Origin: Nitrosomonas sp.
GTDB lineage: Bacteria; Pseudomonadota; Gammaproteobacteria; Burkholderiales; Nitrosomonadaceae
Reading direction: 5' to 3'
NCBI GenBank assembly: GCA_024281825.1
Contig: JAMWZY010000008.1
Coordinates: 62,001 to 126,000, forward strand
DNA length: 64,000 bases
The position numbers were made by a program, and so were the translations under genes. Under the pieces are notes generated by a model, which had not been told where the DNA came from, ran no database searches, and saw only the letters and a list, made by a program, of their open reading frames with translations. Below are positions 30,740 to 39,634 of this stretch, piece after piece; within the stretch, counting starts at the first letter, position 1, and each line of letters begins with the position of its first letter.

Positions 30740-33187
30740 GTGAAAAATAAAATCATCATGACTATACTAAGCTCTACCCAAAACGTTTGGTTTCGTTACA
30801 CTTTATTCTTTCTAAGTTTAGTAATAACTCTACTGGCACACCCTTTACGCGCGGATATGCCCGACGCTCAGAAATCCCATACACGCACATACCAAATATC
30901 AGCAGGTTATTTAAGCGATGCTTTAAAGCAATTTTCGCAACAGGCCAATATCAAGCTCAATATTGATTCGGCAATCTTGGAGGGCAAAGTAACGCATGGA
31001 TTAGAAGGCGATTTTGAGATTAAATCCGCACTAGACCGACTACTAGCGGATTCCGGCTTGCAAGCCACTCAAAGTGCCGGCGATAATCATCGCTATGTAA
31101 TTCAAATCAAATCCGATGCTTCGGTCGAACCGGCTGTTACTACATTACCTTCTATTGTAGTCACTGCAAACAACGCCAATCGCTATGCAGCCACCAGCAC
31201 CAGCACAGCCACAAAAACTAACACACTGCTACGCGACGTACCGCAAGCTATTTCGGTAGTTACCAATGAATTAATCAAAGATCAATCTATTCGCAGCTTG
31301 AGTGATGCAGTTCGATATGTTCCCGGTGTAGGTGTATCACAAGGTGAAGGTAATCGAGATGCGCTGGTTTTTCGCGGCAATCGGTCTACCGGAGATTTTT
31401 TTATCGATGGCATCCGTGACGATGCTGAGTATTATCGTGATCTTTACAATACCGATCGCATCGAAGTACTGAAAGGCGCCAATGGCATGATTTTCGGCCG
31501 TGGCGGGTCTGGTGGCGTGGTTAATCGCGTGACCAAAGAAGCCAATTGGAATCCAAGTAAAGAATTTTCATTTCAAGGCGGATCGTATAATCAAAAGCGC
31601 ATGACTGCGGATGTTGGCTATGTAATTAACGATAGAGCTGCATTACGTTTGAATGCAGTATACGAAGATGCAGGAAGCTTTCGTGACGGTGTGAATATGG
31701 AACGACTCGGTATCGCGCCGACGATTACGTTCAAACCAACAAATCGCACTAAAATTGTCGCTAATATGGAAAGATTTCACGATGATCGCACAGCCGACCG
31801 TGGTATCACATCGGTTATCGGCCGTACTGGAGAAATCACTGGTCCCGTAGATGTTCATCGATCGCAATTCTTTGGCGATCCTAGACGCAGTCATGCCAAC
31901 ATTGATGTTCTGTCATTCAACTCTTTTATCGAGCACAAATTTAAGTCTGGAGTCACACTACAAAACCGAACCAACTACACAACATACGACAAATTTTACC
32001 AAAATGTATTTGCAAGCGGCGGACTTGACACATTCTCGTCTGTTTCTTTAGGTGCTTACAATAACACCACAACTCGCGACAATGTATTTAATCAAACCAA
32101 TTTGTTGTATTCATTGAACACCGGCCCCATCTCCCATACTTTAATGGCCGGCATAGAAGTTGGCCGACAAGAAACACACAATCGACGTGAAACCGGTTTG
32201 TTCGACAGCAGAGATAATTCATCAACCAGTATATCGGTACCCTTAAGCAATTCGGTGACTCATTTACCGATTACTTTTCGAAACAGGAATTCCAGCGGTG
32301 ATGTGGATGCACTCAACCGCAGCGTTGTGAATGTCACATCCCTGTACATTCAAGACCAAATAGAAATTATTCCTCAACTACAGGTTATTGCTGGAGTACG
32401 CTACGATTTATTTGAGGTTGATTTTCAACAAAAGAATGGCCCGCGCGAGCATTTAAAAACCAGGGATGATCTAATAGCCCCTAGATTTGGAGTCATTTTC
32501 AAACCCTTTGACCCCATCTCATTTTACGCCAGCTACAGCCAAGCCTATGTACCTCGAGCTGGGGATCAATTGGCCTCACTCAATGTCACGATAGAAACAT
32601 TAAAACCTGAAAAATTCACCACGTTAGAAACTGGCGTAAAATGGGACATTCGCCCCGATTTAGCTCTAACCGGAGCAGTTTACCAACTGGATCGCACCAA
32701 CGTCATCAACTCAGTCACTCCTGGCCAGACCTTTCTATCCAAAGGCCAACGTACTCACGGTATTGAAATCACCCTGACCGGTCAGTTCACCCCCAAGCTC
32801 AGCGTTATGGGTGGTTATGCCTATCAAGTCGGTGAACTCACTAATGATGTTTTTGCGGTAGCCAAGAAAGGCGCTTCTGTCGCCGAACTTCCGCGCCATA
32901 CTTTTTCCGTATGGAGTCGCTACGATTTCACACCGAGAATTGGCGCAGCATTTGGCGTTATCTACCGCGATGACATGTTTGCTTCCCTGACTAACAAAGT
33001 GAGATTACCCGACTTTACGCGAGTCGATGCAGCATTGTTCGCGCAATTGTCAAAAAGCTTCCGTGCACAATTAAATATTGAAAATTTACTCGATACCAAA
33101 TACTTTGCTGCAGCGCATAACGACTTCAATATTTCACCGGGAGCTCCCATTACCGTTAGAGCATCATTGATTGCAAATTTCCAGTAA
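30740..33187 (+). CDS. TonB-dependent siderophore receptor with STN domain
   Basis: 815 residues from GTG 30740; ATG 30758 is an alternative six codons in. A signal peptide ends near LRA. Next is an STN (secretin/TonB N-terminal) domain (about 50-115: ISAGYLSDALKQFSQQANI), a plug with LRDVPQAISVVTNELIKDQ, and a 22-strand barrel ending in aromatic Phe (IANFQ). The sequence follows the FhuA/FpvA-like siderophore subfamily. STN domains usually signal to a FecR anti-sigma factor, but no fecI/fecR pair is in the window. A TonB gene lies 2.2 kb downstream. Confidence 0.93.
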   Translation: MKNKIIMTILSSTQNVWFRYTLFFLSLVITLLAHPLRADMPDAQKSHTRTYQISAGYLSDALKQFSQQANIKLNIDSAILEGKVTHGLEGDFEIKSALDRLLADSGLQATQSAGDNHRYVIQIKSDASVEPAVTTLPSIVVTANNANRYAATSTSTATKTNTLLRDVPQAISVVTNELIKDQSIRSLSDAVRYVPGVGVSQGEGNRDALVFRGNRSTGDFFIDGIRDDAEYYRDLYNTDRIEVLKGANGMIFGRGGSGGVVNRVTKEANWNPSKEFSFQGGSYNQKRMTADVGYVINDRAALRLNAVYEDAGSFRDGVNMERLGIAPTITFKPTNRTKIVANMERFHDDRTADRGITSVIGRTGEITGPVDVHRSQFFGDPRRSHANIDVLSFNSFIEHKFKSGVTLQNRTNYTTYDKFYQNVFASGGLDTFSSVSLGAYNNTTTRDNVFNQTNLLYSLNTGPISHTLMAGIEVGRQETHNRRETGLFDSRDNSSTSISVPLSNSVTHLPITFRNRNSSGDVDALNRSVVNVTSLYIQDQIEIIPQLQVIAGVRYDLFEVDFQQKNGPREHLKTRDDLIAPRFGVIFKPFDPISFYASYSQAYVPRAGDQLASLNVTIETLKPEKFTTLETGVKWDIRPDLALTGAVYQLDRTNVINSVTPGQTFLSKGQRTHGIEITLTGQFTPKLSVMGGYAYQVGELTNDVFAVAKKGASVAELPRHTFSVWSRYDFTPRIGAAFGVIYRDDMFASLTNKVRLPDFTRVDAALFAQLSKSFRAQLNIENLLDTKYFAAAHNDFNISPGAPITVRASLIANFQ

Positions 33188-33239
33188 ATTTACATCTCAA
33201 TTAGGAAATTGATGATGCATCAATGAGTTCTACTCAGTT

Positions 33240-33268
33240 TTTAACTTCACCCCTGTCTCGTATATAAT
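33240..33268 (+). promoter_or_regulatory. Candidate promoter of the RNase-tonB-aroE transcript
   Basis: A perfect TATAAT at 33263-33268 in the gap before the RNase gene. The hexamer 17 bases upstream (TTTAAC) matches TTGACA only partly. Position fits; strength is uncertain. Confidence 0.4.
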
Positions 33269-33411
33269 GCGTACTGATTGGCATGATTAATTGTCAAAAA
33301 CCGATTTCCGAATTGAGTGTCAAAATTCATATTTGATAATCGCATTCAATACAGTTCTCCAATAACAATGATCTTTCGATCACCCAACTGAAATTATAAA
33401 AACACAATCCA

Positions 33412-35265
33412 ATGAATGTTTTCTATGAAGAAGCCGGCACTTTTAAAGTAGGTGCCGTATTGCTCGACAATAATTCTTCACTACAAGTTGAAGCAGTTCA
33501 TGGCAAGCGCTCTAAAATTAAAGCGAATTCAGTGTTATTTCAGTTTGAAACGCCCTCTTTGTCGGAATTCATGCACAATGCGCAAAAATTGGCCGATGAA
33601 TTGGATGCAAATTTTCTCTGGGAATGCAGTACGCAAGACACCGAATTTTCCAATATCAATCTAGCCACCGAATACTTTGGCCATACACCGACGGCACTTG
33701 AGTCGGCTGCAACACTGTTACTACTTCAGAGTGCACCAATGTATTTTTATAAAAAAGGCCCTGGACGCTATAAGGCGGCCCCTCCCGATGCCTTGAAAGC
33801 CGCTTTGGCGAGTCAAGAAAAGAAACGGCAGCAGGCTGAACAACAAGCACGCTACGCGGAACAACTCAAACGCTTCACGTTACCTCAGGAATTTAATTCA
33901 AAAATCAATAACTTGCTATACAAACCCGATAAGAATTCGATCGAATGGAAAGCACTTGAAGTGGTTAGTTTAGAAACCAAGCTCGCAGCAGTTGAGTTAT
34001 TAAATAGGTGTGGCGCGATTCCATCCACGCACGATTACCACTTTAATCAATTTATCTTTGAGCATTTTCCAGATGGCACCGACTTCCAGGATCTCGATTT
34101 ACTAAATGTCATTAATCAATTCGATCATTTACCTATTTCGAATGTTGCTGCTTTTAGCATCGATGATGCAACAACAACAGAAATTGATGATGCTTTTTCC
34201 ATTACCCAACTCCCTTTCGGGAGTTTCCGCATAGGCATTCACATAGCCGCACCCGCACTCGGAATTGCACCCGAGTCTTCGCTCGACAGATTAGCTGCAA
34301 CACGCCTTTCGACGGTTTACTTGCCCGGTAACAAAATCACCATGTTACCCGATGATATCATTCATCATTTCACGCTCTGTGAAAATCGATTAAGCCCTGT
34401 GGTATCACTATACCTTAACGTATCAGACGACTTTAGCATCGTTAGTTGTGAAAGCAAACTTGAAAGAATAAAGGTAACCGCAAACTTACGCAGCAACCTA
34501 TTAGAAACACAATTTAACGAAACAGCCTTAGATAAAGGAGAAATTCTTCATCCATTCAGCTCGGAATTAATTTTATTGTGGAAGTTTGCCTGCAAAATGG
34601 AAGCTTCACGCGGCAAAACCAATGATAATAATGACAAGATTGATTATAGCTTTGAAATACAAAATGATCGTGTCACTATCAACGAACGCCGGAGAGGATC
34701 CCCCATCGATAAAGTGGTATCCGAGCTCATGATTTATATTAATACCGAATGGGGCAAACAACTCAGTGATGCAGGGATTACCGGAATTTTTCGCAGCCAA
34801 AACAACGGCAAAGTAAGAATGAGCACATCTCCTGCTCCGCATCAAGGACTGGGTGTTTCACAATACGCTTGGAGCAGCTCCCCCATGAGACGCTATGTCG
34901 ATTTGATCAATCAAAGACAAATTATCTCTCTGCTGCGCGGTGAAACGCCTTTCTACAACAAGGAAAGCACCAATCTTAGCGTAACAATTAATGATTTCGA
35001 AACAAGCTATGGAATTTATAATGAATTTCAACGTACTATGGAACGATATTGGTGTTTGCGCTGGCTGCTACAAGAAAGCATAGAAACCATCAATGCACAG
35101 GTCATTAAAGAAAATTTGGTAAAATTTGACCATCTTCCACTTATTACTCGGATAGCCTCATTACCTGAAATCATGCCTGGCTCCTATGTCAAACTTAAAT
35201 TATCCAAGATCGATTTACTTGAACGAAACCTTCACGCTGAATTCGTTCAGAAAATTAATATTTGA
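33412..35265 (+). CDS. RNase II/R-family (RNB domain) exoribonuclease
   Basis: 617 residues. The catalytic RNB motif reads SIDDATTTEIDDAFS; compared with RNase II (Asp201, Asp207, Asp209, Asp210) the second Asp is a Glu here, and the paired DD is intact. Other RNB segments include YLPGNKITMLP and the C-terminal SSPMRRYVDLINQRQ. The N-terminus does not show a clear cold-shock pair, and the protein is shorter than RNase R, so RNase II-like is the safest name. It probably degrades RNA 3'-5'. It starts the group RNase-tonB-aroE. Confidence 0.85.
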   Translation: MNVFYEEAGTFKVGAVLLDNNSSLQVEAVHGKRSKIKANSVLFQFETPSLSEFMHNAQKLADELDANFLWECSTQDTEFSNINLATEYFGHTPTALESAATLLLLQSAPMYFYKKGPGRYKAAPPDALKAALASQEKKRQQAEQQARYAEQLKRFTLPQEFNSKINNLLYKPDKNSIEWKALEVVSLETKLAAVELLNRCGAIPSTHDYHFNQFIFEHFPDGTDFQDLDLLNVINQFDHLPISNVAAFSIDDATTTEIDDAFSITQLPFGSFRIGIHIAAPALGIAPESSLDRLAATRLSTVYLPGNKITMLPDDIIHHFTLCENRLSPVVSLYLNVSDDFSIVSCESKLERIKVTANLRSNLLETQFNETALDKGEILHPFSSELILLWKFACKMEASRGKTNDNNDKIDYSFEIQNDRVTINERRRGSPIDKVVSELMIYINTEWGKQLSDAGITGIFRSQNNGKVRMSTSPAPHQGLGVSQYAWSSSPMRRYVDLINQRQIISLLRGETPFYNKESTNLSVTINDFETSYGIYNEFQRTMERYWCLRWLLQESIETINAQVIKENLVKFDHLPLITRIASLPEIMPGSYVKLKLSKIDLLERNLHAEFVQKINI

Positions 35266-35349
35266 ATTGTTCATAAGATGACAATAACCATCATCTATTC
35301 ACAATCACTTTCTTCCCAAGCACTGATTTTTGTTTATTGCGCACATTAA

Positions 35350-36249
35350 ATGGAATCTGTATTAACCGTTAATTCTGAATACTTCAGAAACAATCGCATG
35401 TTGGCTGCCATGGCCATTTCTTTGCTTTTACACCTGATTGTTTTGGTTGGCCTGACTTTTCAATTCCCAAAACCACTACATAACAAAATCAGCACATCGC
35501 TGGAAGTTGTGCTAGTCAATAAGCAAACTCCAACCAAGCCCACCAAAACACAGCTTCTTGCGCAAGATAACCTGGATGGTGGCGGCAATACTGATAAAAA
35601 TCGGCAAGCGAAAACACCATTCCCCATACTTCCAAAAAATAAACCATTGAGCAAAGAAGCTGCTGCACAGAAGAAAGTGGAACAACTTGAAGAAGAAGCC
35701 AAAAAATTGATGGCGGCTGTAAGTACTAAACCGGAAATTAAACCCATCGAACCACCCAAAGATAAACCGGATAACACCCCAGATCTTGCAAATGCCATTG
35801 ATGCCCATGAATTATTATCGCGTAGCTTGGATATTGCTCGATTAAAAGCACAAGTTGATCAAGATTACGATGAATATCAAAAACGCCCGAAGCGAAAATT
35901 TGTCGGTGCACGCACCAAAGAATACCGATTTGCGCGCTATGTTGAAGACTGGCGCATCAAAGTTGAACGAATAGGCAATTTAAATTACCCAGAAGAAGCA
36001 AGGAAAGGAAAATTATATGGAAACTTACAACTTACCGTCAGCATTCGCGCAGATGGAAGTTTAGAAAGTATTGAGATTAATCGCTCTTCCGGCAAAAAAA
36101 TTCTGGATAATGCCGCCATCAACATTGTCAAATTATCCGGACAAAATGGTTTTGCCCCTTTCCCTCCGAATATTAGTCAAGATACTGACATACTACATAT
36201 TACCCGTACATGGGTATTTGCTCCATCCGATACATTGATCAGCCGATAA
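35350..36249 (+). CDS. TonB-family energy transducer
   Basis: 299 residues. One N-terminal membrane helix (about 17-37), a long Pro/Lys-rich periplasmic spacer with a coiled-coil-like Ala/Glu/Lys part, and a C-terminal TonB domain (NYPEEARKGKLYGNLQLTVSIRADG). It links inner-membrane proton force to outer-membrane receptors such as the one at 30740. No exbB/exbD is adjacent. The spacer and C-terminus resemble the short betaproteobacterial TonB found next to aroE. Confidence 0.88.
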   Translation: MESVLTVNSEYFRNNRMLAAMAISLLLHLIVLVGLTFQFPKPLHNKISTSLEVVLVNKQTPTKPTKTQLLAQDNLDGGGNTDKNRQAKTPFPILPKNKPLSKEAAAQKKVEQLEEEAKKLMAAVSTKPEIKPIEPPKDKPDNTPDLANAIDAHELLSRSLDIARLKAQVDQDYDEYQKRPKRKFVGARTKEYRFARYVEDWRIKVERIGNLNYPEEARKGKLYGNLQLTVSIRADGSLESIEINRSSGKKILDNAAINIVKLSGQNGFAPFPPNISQDTDILHITRTWVFAPSDTLISR

Positions 36250-37115
36250 TGACGCTCGATCAGTACGCAGTAATTGGCAATCCTATTTCACACAGTCAAT
36301 CCCCTCGAATACATACTATTTTTGCGCAACAAACAAGTCAATCAATGGAATATTCAGCGATTCTTGCGCCGCTGGATCAATTCAAAATGACAGTAATGCA
36401 ATTCATTCGACAAAACGGCCGTGGCATGAATGTAACGATTCCTTTTAAACTGGAAGCCTACCAAATCGCTACTCGATTGACCGAACGTGCATCTCTCGCA
36501 CAAGCAGTCAATACTTTAAAATTTGAAAACAACGAAATCCTTGGGGACAATACCGATGGCATAGGATTGATACATGACATCACTCGCAATTTGACAGTGG
36601 ATCTAACTGCAAAATGCATATTGTTGATCGGCGCTGGCGGAGCCTCACGCGGTGTAATCATGCCTTTATTGCAACAAAAACCTTCCCGGTTAGTTATTGC
36701 CAATCGTACTTTTGAGAAAGCTAAAACATTACAACAACAATTTAAATGCTACGGAAATATTACCGCTTGTAATTTTGACAACCTATCTAATCAGGTATTT
36801 GATATTGTTATCAATGCCACTTCAGCCAGCTTGCAAAATACCTTTCCTGACATACCCGCATGTGTCTTTGCTGAAGATAGCTTGGCCTATGACATGATGT
36901 ATCACGCTGAACCGACCACTTTCTTGAGATTTGCCCAACAATGCGGTGTTAGTCGATTGGCAGATGGAATCGGTATGTTGGTTGAGCAAGCCGCGGAATC
37001 TTTTTATGTATGGCGCAATGTACATCCGAAAACACAACCAGTAATTGCGATACTAAAATCACAAACTTACATGAGCCGGTCTACTCATCCAAACAAAACA
37101 AGCAATTCCAAATAA
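36249..37115 (+). CDS. aroE: Shikimate dehydrogenase
   Basis: 288 residues from ATG 36249, which overlaps the tonB stop (TAATG). The frame is open further upstream, but MTLDQYAVIGNPISHSQSP is the family start. Catalytic Lys in NVTIPFK and Asp in DNTDGIG are present, with the NADP-binding GAGGASRG loop. It reduces 3-dehydroshikimate in aromatic amino acid synthesis. Confidence 0.95.
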   Translation: MTLDQYAVIGNPISHSQSPRIHTIFAQQTSQSMEYSAILAPLDQFKMTVMQFIRQNGRGMNVTIPFKLEAYQIATRLTERASLAQAVNTLKFENNEILGDNTDGIGLIHDITRNLTVDLTAKCILLIGAGGASRGVIMPLLQQKPSRLVIANRTFEKAKTLQQQFKCYGNITACNFDNLSNQVFDIVINATSASLQNTFPDIPACVFAEDSLAYDMMYHAEPTTFLRFAQQCGVSRLADGIGMLVEQAAESFYVWRNVHPKTQPVIAILKSQTYMSRSTHPNKTSNSK

Positions 37116-37309
37116 AAGAATATTCACGAAATCAAAGCTTTCCTGTAAAATTCGCGATTCAAATTTCATTCAAATGCTCAATTGAATTGATTATTTGAAA
37201 TAAAATGTAACAACTCATCAATATATGGCGTAGTCGCAATCTTTTTTTAGTTCGCGTTCTACTCCCGATAACCCCAGTGATTAATCATTTCAGAAAAGGA
37301 AATAACTTT

Positions 37310-37903
37310 ATGGCAACAACAAACATACCGGGTTACACCTATGGTAGTGCAGATCTAAAAAAATCTCCCTTGTCGATAGACGATTTTGCAAAGCTCAAGC
37401 AAGCATCTTTATTTGGTGATGATGATGTTCGATGTTTGAAAATGTCACATGACATCCTAAAAGATCAAGTCGAACAAATCCTGGATGTATGGTACGGTTT
37501 TGTAGGTTCCACACCTTTCTTACTGCACTACTTCACCAATGCAGCCGACGGCACACCGAATATGGATTATCTAGGCGGAGTAAGAAAGCGTTTTGGACAA
37601 TGGATACTAGATACTGCTAAAGGTGAATACGATCAAAATTGGTTAAATTATCAATACGAAATTGGCTTACGCCATCATAGCGCAAAGAAAAACAAAACCG
37701 ATAACGTAAAATCAGTGCCCATCATCCACGTACATTACATTTTTGCGTTATTAATTCCAATTACCACAACATTGCGTCCATTTCTTGAGAAAGGCGGTCA
37801 CTCCCGTGACGACGTTGATCGTATGCAAGATGCCTGGAGAAAATCTGTTTTGATGCAAGTGATACTATGGTCTCAGCCTTACATCAAAGACGGTGAGTTC
37901 TAG
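37310..37903 (+). CDS. Single-domain protoglobin
   Basis: 197 residues from ATG 37310, chosen because AAAGGA precedes it at good distance; an in-frame GTG at 37277 adds eleven residues without support. YTYG, WYGFVGSTPFLLHYF and especially NYQYEIGLRHHS (haem-ligand His in the pair 122-123) mark the protoglobin/globin-sensor family. It lacks an output domain, so it is a stand-alone haem protein that may bind O2, NO or CO. Ammonia oxidisers make NO and live at changing oxygen levels, so gas binding or detoxification is a reasonable guess. It is monocistronic with a strong hairpin after it. Confidence 0.88.
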   Translation: MATTNIPGYTYGSADLKKSPLSIDDFAKLKQASLFGDDDVRCLKMSHDILKDQVEQILDVWYGFVGSTPFLLHYFTNAADGTPNMDYLGGVRKRFGQWILDTAKGEYDQNWLNYQYEIGLRHHSAKKNKTDNVKSVPIIHVHYIFALLIPITTTLRPFLEKGGHSRDDVDRMQDAWRKSVLMQVILWSQPYIKDGEF

Positions 37904-37938
37904 AACAAAATCTACACTCATTCGCTGCAATAAAAACA

Positions 37939-37978
37939 TAAATACCCATTCATCTGTGATCAGATGAATGGGTATTTA
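37939..37978. terminator. Perfect 18-bp hairpin after the protoglobin gene
   Basis: Arms TAAATACCCATTCATCTG and its exact complement, with loop TGAT, 36 bases after the stop. A-rich sequence before and AATTTTAA after it make a terminator likely. A perfect stem of this length is unusual. Confidence 0.75.
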
Positions 37979-38140
37979 ATTTTAAGGAATCTTTAGACTG
38001 AGTATCTTTTTCTGCTATTCACTAAATAAAAAAACAGTGAAAAAAGCAGCTCATGCATAAACATGTCGACAATCAATTTTATTCTAAACAATCTTTGACT
38101 GATCAGTCTATGCAAACAGAACATCCAATCTACTTAAAAC

Positions 38141-38257
38141 CTAGAATACTCCGTAAATAACCGCGCCGATAACAATAAAAACAGCGGTTGAAATAAAGAA
38201 CAGTCTCAATACTTGTGCATCTGTTTCTCTTCTGTTGACGCCACTTTCGTTTTGCAT
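38141..38257 (-). CDS. Small single-helix membrane peptide, 38 residues
   Basis: ATG 38257 is directly preceded by GGAGAGAAGG, an excellent ribosome site. The product starts with a polar segment (MQNESGVNRRETDAQVLR) followed by one hydrophobic helix (about 19-38) and ends VIYGVF. I do not recognise the family. Small single-helix proteins often assist membrane complexes such as oxidases or transporters, but nothing here names a partner. It is separated from both neighbours by structured intergenic DNA and points the same way as the Att-like operon. Confidence 0.65.
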   Translation of the reverse strand: MQNESGVNRRETDAQVLRLFFISTAVFIVIGAVIYGVF

Positions 38258-38295
38258 CCTTCTCTCCTTAATTATTTAAAAACTATAAACAACTT

Positions 38296-38315
38296 CGTTT
38301 CTAAGTTTAGAAACG
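38296..38315. repeat. Perfect 9-bp palindromic hairpin
   Basis: CGTTTCTAA-GT-TTAGAAACG. First of three adjacent inverted repeats upstream of the 38-residue peptide gene. On the minus strand it would lie in the peptide's 5' leader; it could also be an operator. Confidence 0.6.
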
Positions 38316-38328
38316 TTTCCCCTACCTT

Positions 38329-38351
38329 CATGATCATACTTATCGATCATG
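38329..38351. repeat. 7-bp inverted repeat
   Basis: CATGATC ... GATCATG with a nine-base spacer, in the middle of the hairpin cluster. Confidence 0.5.
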
Positions 38352-38356
38352 CACCT

Positions 38357-38398
38357 CTCACTTGTTTATTACATCAACCGATGTAATAAACAAGTGAG
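38357..38398. repeat. Perfect 19-bp hairpin
   Basis: Arms 38357-38375 and 38380-38398 (CTCACTTGTTTATTACATC and its exact complement) with loop AACC. No T-run follows on either strand, so it is not a standard terminator. Possible roles are an RNase III target, a mobile-element footprint or an attenuator for the peptide gene. The remaining bases to 38524 show nothing. Confidence 0.7.
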
Positions 38399-38524
38399 TA
38401 TGGTCAGTTCAGAATGATTTCATATCATACATTCGATACGTCAATCACATTGACTTTTGAATTCTAACTCACATTTATCAACAATGAAAGTATTGAAATA
38501 ATATCCAACCACCTTTACGCACTG

Positions 38525-39634
38525 TTACAACGTTAAAGACCTTACATAGCCAGTTAATTCAAGATAACCCTGCCCAACCGAACGATTGTCTTTGACCAAA
38601 GTTACAGCACCTTCCCAATAAACTGCACCAGTGGATTGCCTGGAATCCAGTTCTTGATCATCCATAAGCGGTATCAGTTGCCACTCAAATTCACCTGCAC
38701 GAACACGCATGGAAACAGGGTATACCGCTTCGGTATGCGGTGATTTCCACATACGAATAGGCATAAACTCAATTTCATTGGCAGTAAAGAAGCGCACCTC
38801 TCCAGAAACCTCTCGAAGCGCAGCATAAGCCCATATCCGATCACCTTTTTTGCCACGAATCTGGAACATCATCAACGCGGAACCATCATCCAGATTTGCG
38901 CCTACCCAGTCCCATCCGTCCGCATCTGAATCGAGATAAGCCGTCGACCACTCATGATCCAACCAAGCCACACCGTTCACCCTGAACGATTGTTGATTCC
39001 TGAACACTGTACCGGTAGTGCTTAAATGTGGCTCGCTATAGTAATAACTTGCTTGCTCTGGTTTGGGGCCCTTGCGAGAAAAACCCTGATCACCTTGCAA
39101 CATTGGTTTTTGTGTTGGCCGTAACAATAGTTGCAAACCGAAATCTTCGGCACGCATATCCACTTGATAAGTTCCGTTCTCTTCACGAACCAGAAACCAA
39201 TCATCTAACCTCACATCCGTATTTCCTTGTTTCGAATAAGCCAAATTAAAAGCTTCACGCGCAGTTTTTTCCCGGTGCATTAATCGACCCACGGCAGGAT
39301 CCGATAGCGCCAAATGGGCAATAACCACATCTTTCGCAGCAAATCGACTCGGATTCTCAAAATTCAAGTCTGTCGCATAGCGAAAAAAGGTTACCTGAAA
39401 ACCAAATTTCTTTTTATCATCTGTCTCGAGCCATCCAGTGATGTACCACCACTCGAGACGAAAATCCGGATGAGCCCCATAATCGTTCGGAAAAACCAAC
39501 AAATGATCAGGTAGAACCGGCAATAAGCGCGAAGACTGCGCCGAATCATTGACTGCCATTACACTGATCATTAGGCACAACAAACCGGCTAACATAACAG
39601 ACCGTTTCTTATTTTCACTGTACGATTGTTTCAT
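38525..39634 (-). CDS. AttH/CrtC-like lipocalin-domain secreted protein
   Basis: 369 residues from ATG 39634, which overlaps the stop of the permease gene (TGATGA); the frame is open further upstream but that part lies inside the permease gene. An N-terminal hydrophobic signal segment (VMLAGLLCLMISVMA) is followed by FPNDYGAHPDFRLEWWYITGWL and later WLDHEWSTAYLD, the signature of the AttH/carotenoid-1,2-hydratase-like double lipocalin fold. The family is found with FtsX-type ABC exporters. Its ligand is unknown; a lipophilic molecule is likely. Confidence 0.83.
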   Translation of the reverse strand: MKQSYSENKKRSVMLAGLLCLMISVMAVNDSAQSSRLLPVLPDHLLVFPNDYGAHPDFRLEWWYITGWLETDDKKKFGFQVTFFRYATDLNFENPSRFAAKDVVIAHLALSDPAVGRLMHREKTAREAFNLAYSKQGNTDVRLDDWFLVREENGTYQVDMRAEDFGLQLLLRPTQKPMLQGDQGFSRKGPKPEQASYYYSEPHLSTTGTVFRNQQSFRVNGVAWLDHEWSTAYLDSDADGWDWVGANLDDGSALMMFQIRGKKGDRIWAYAALREVSGEVRFFTANEIEFMPIRMWKSPHTEAVYPVSMRVRAGEFEWQLIPLMDDQELDSRQSTGAVYWEGAVTLVKDNRSVGQGYLELTGYVRSLTL

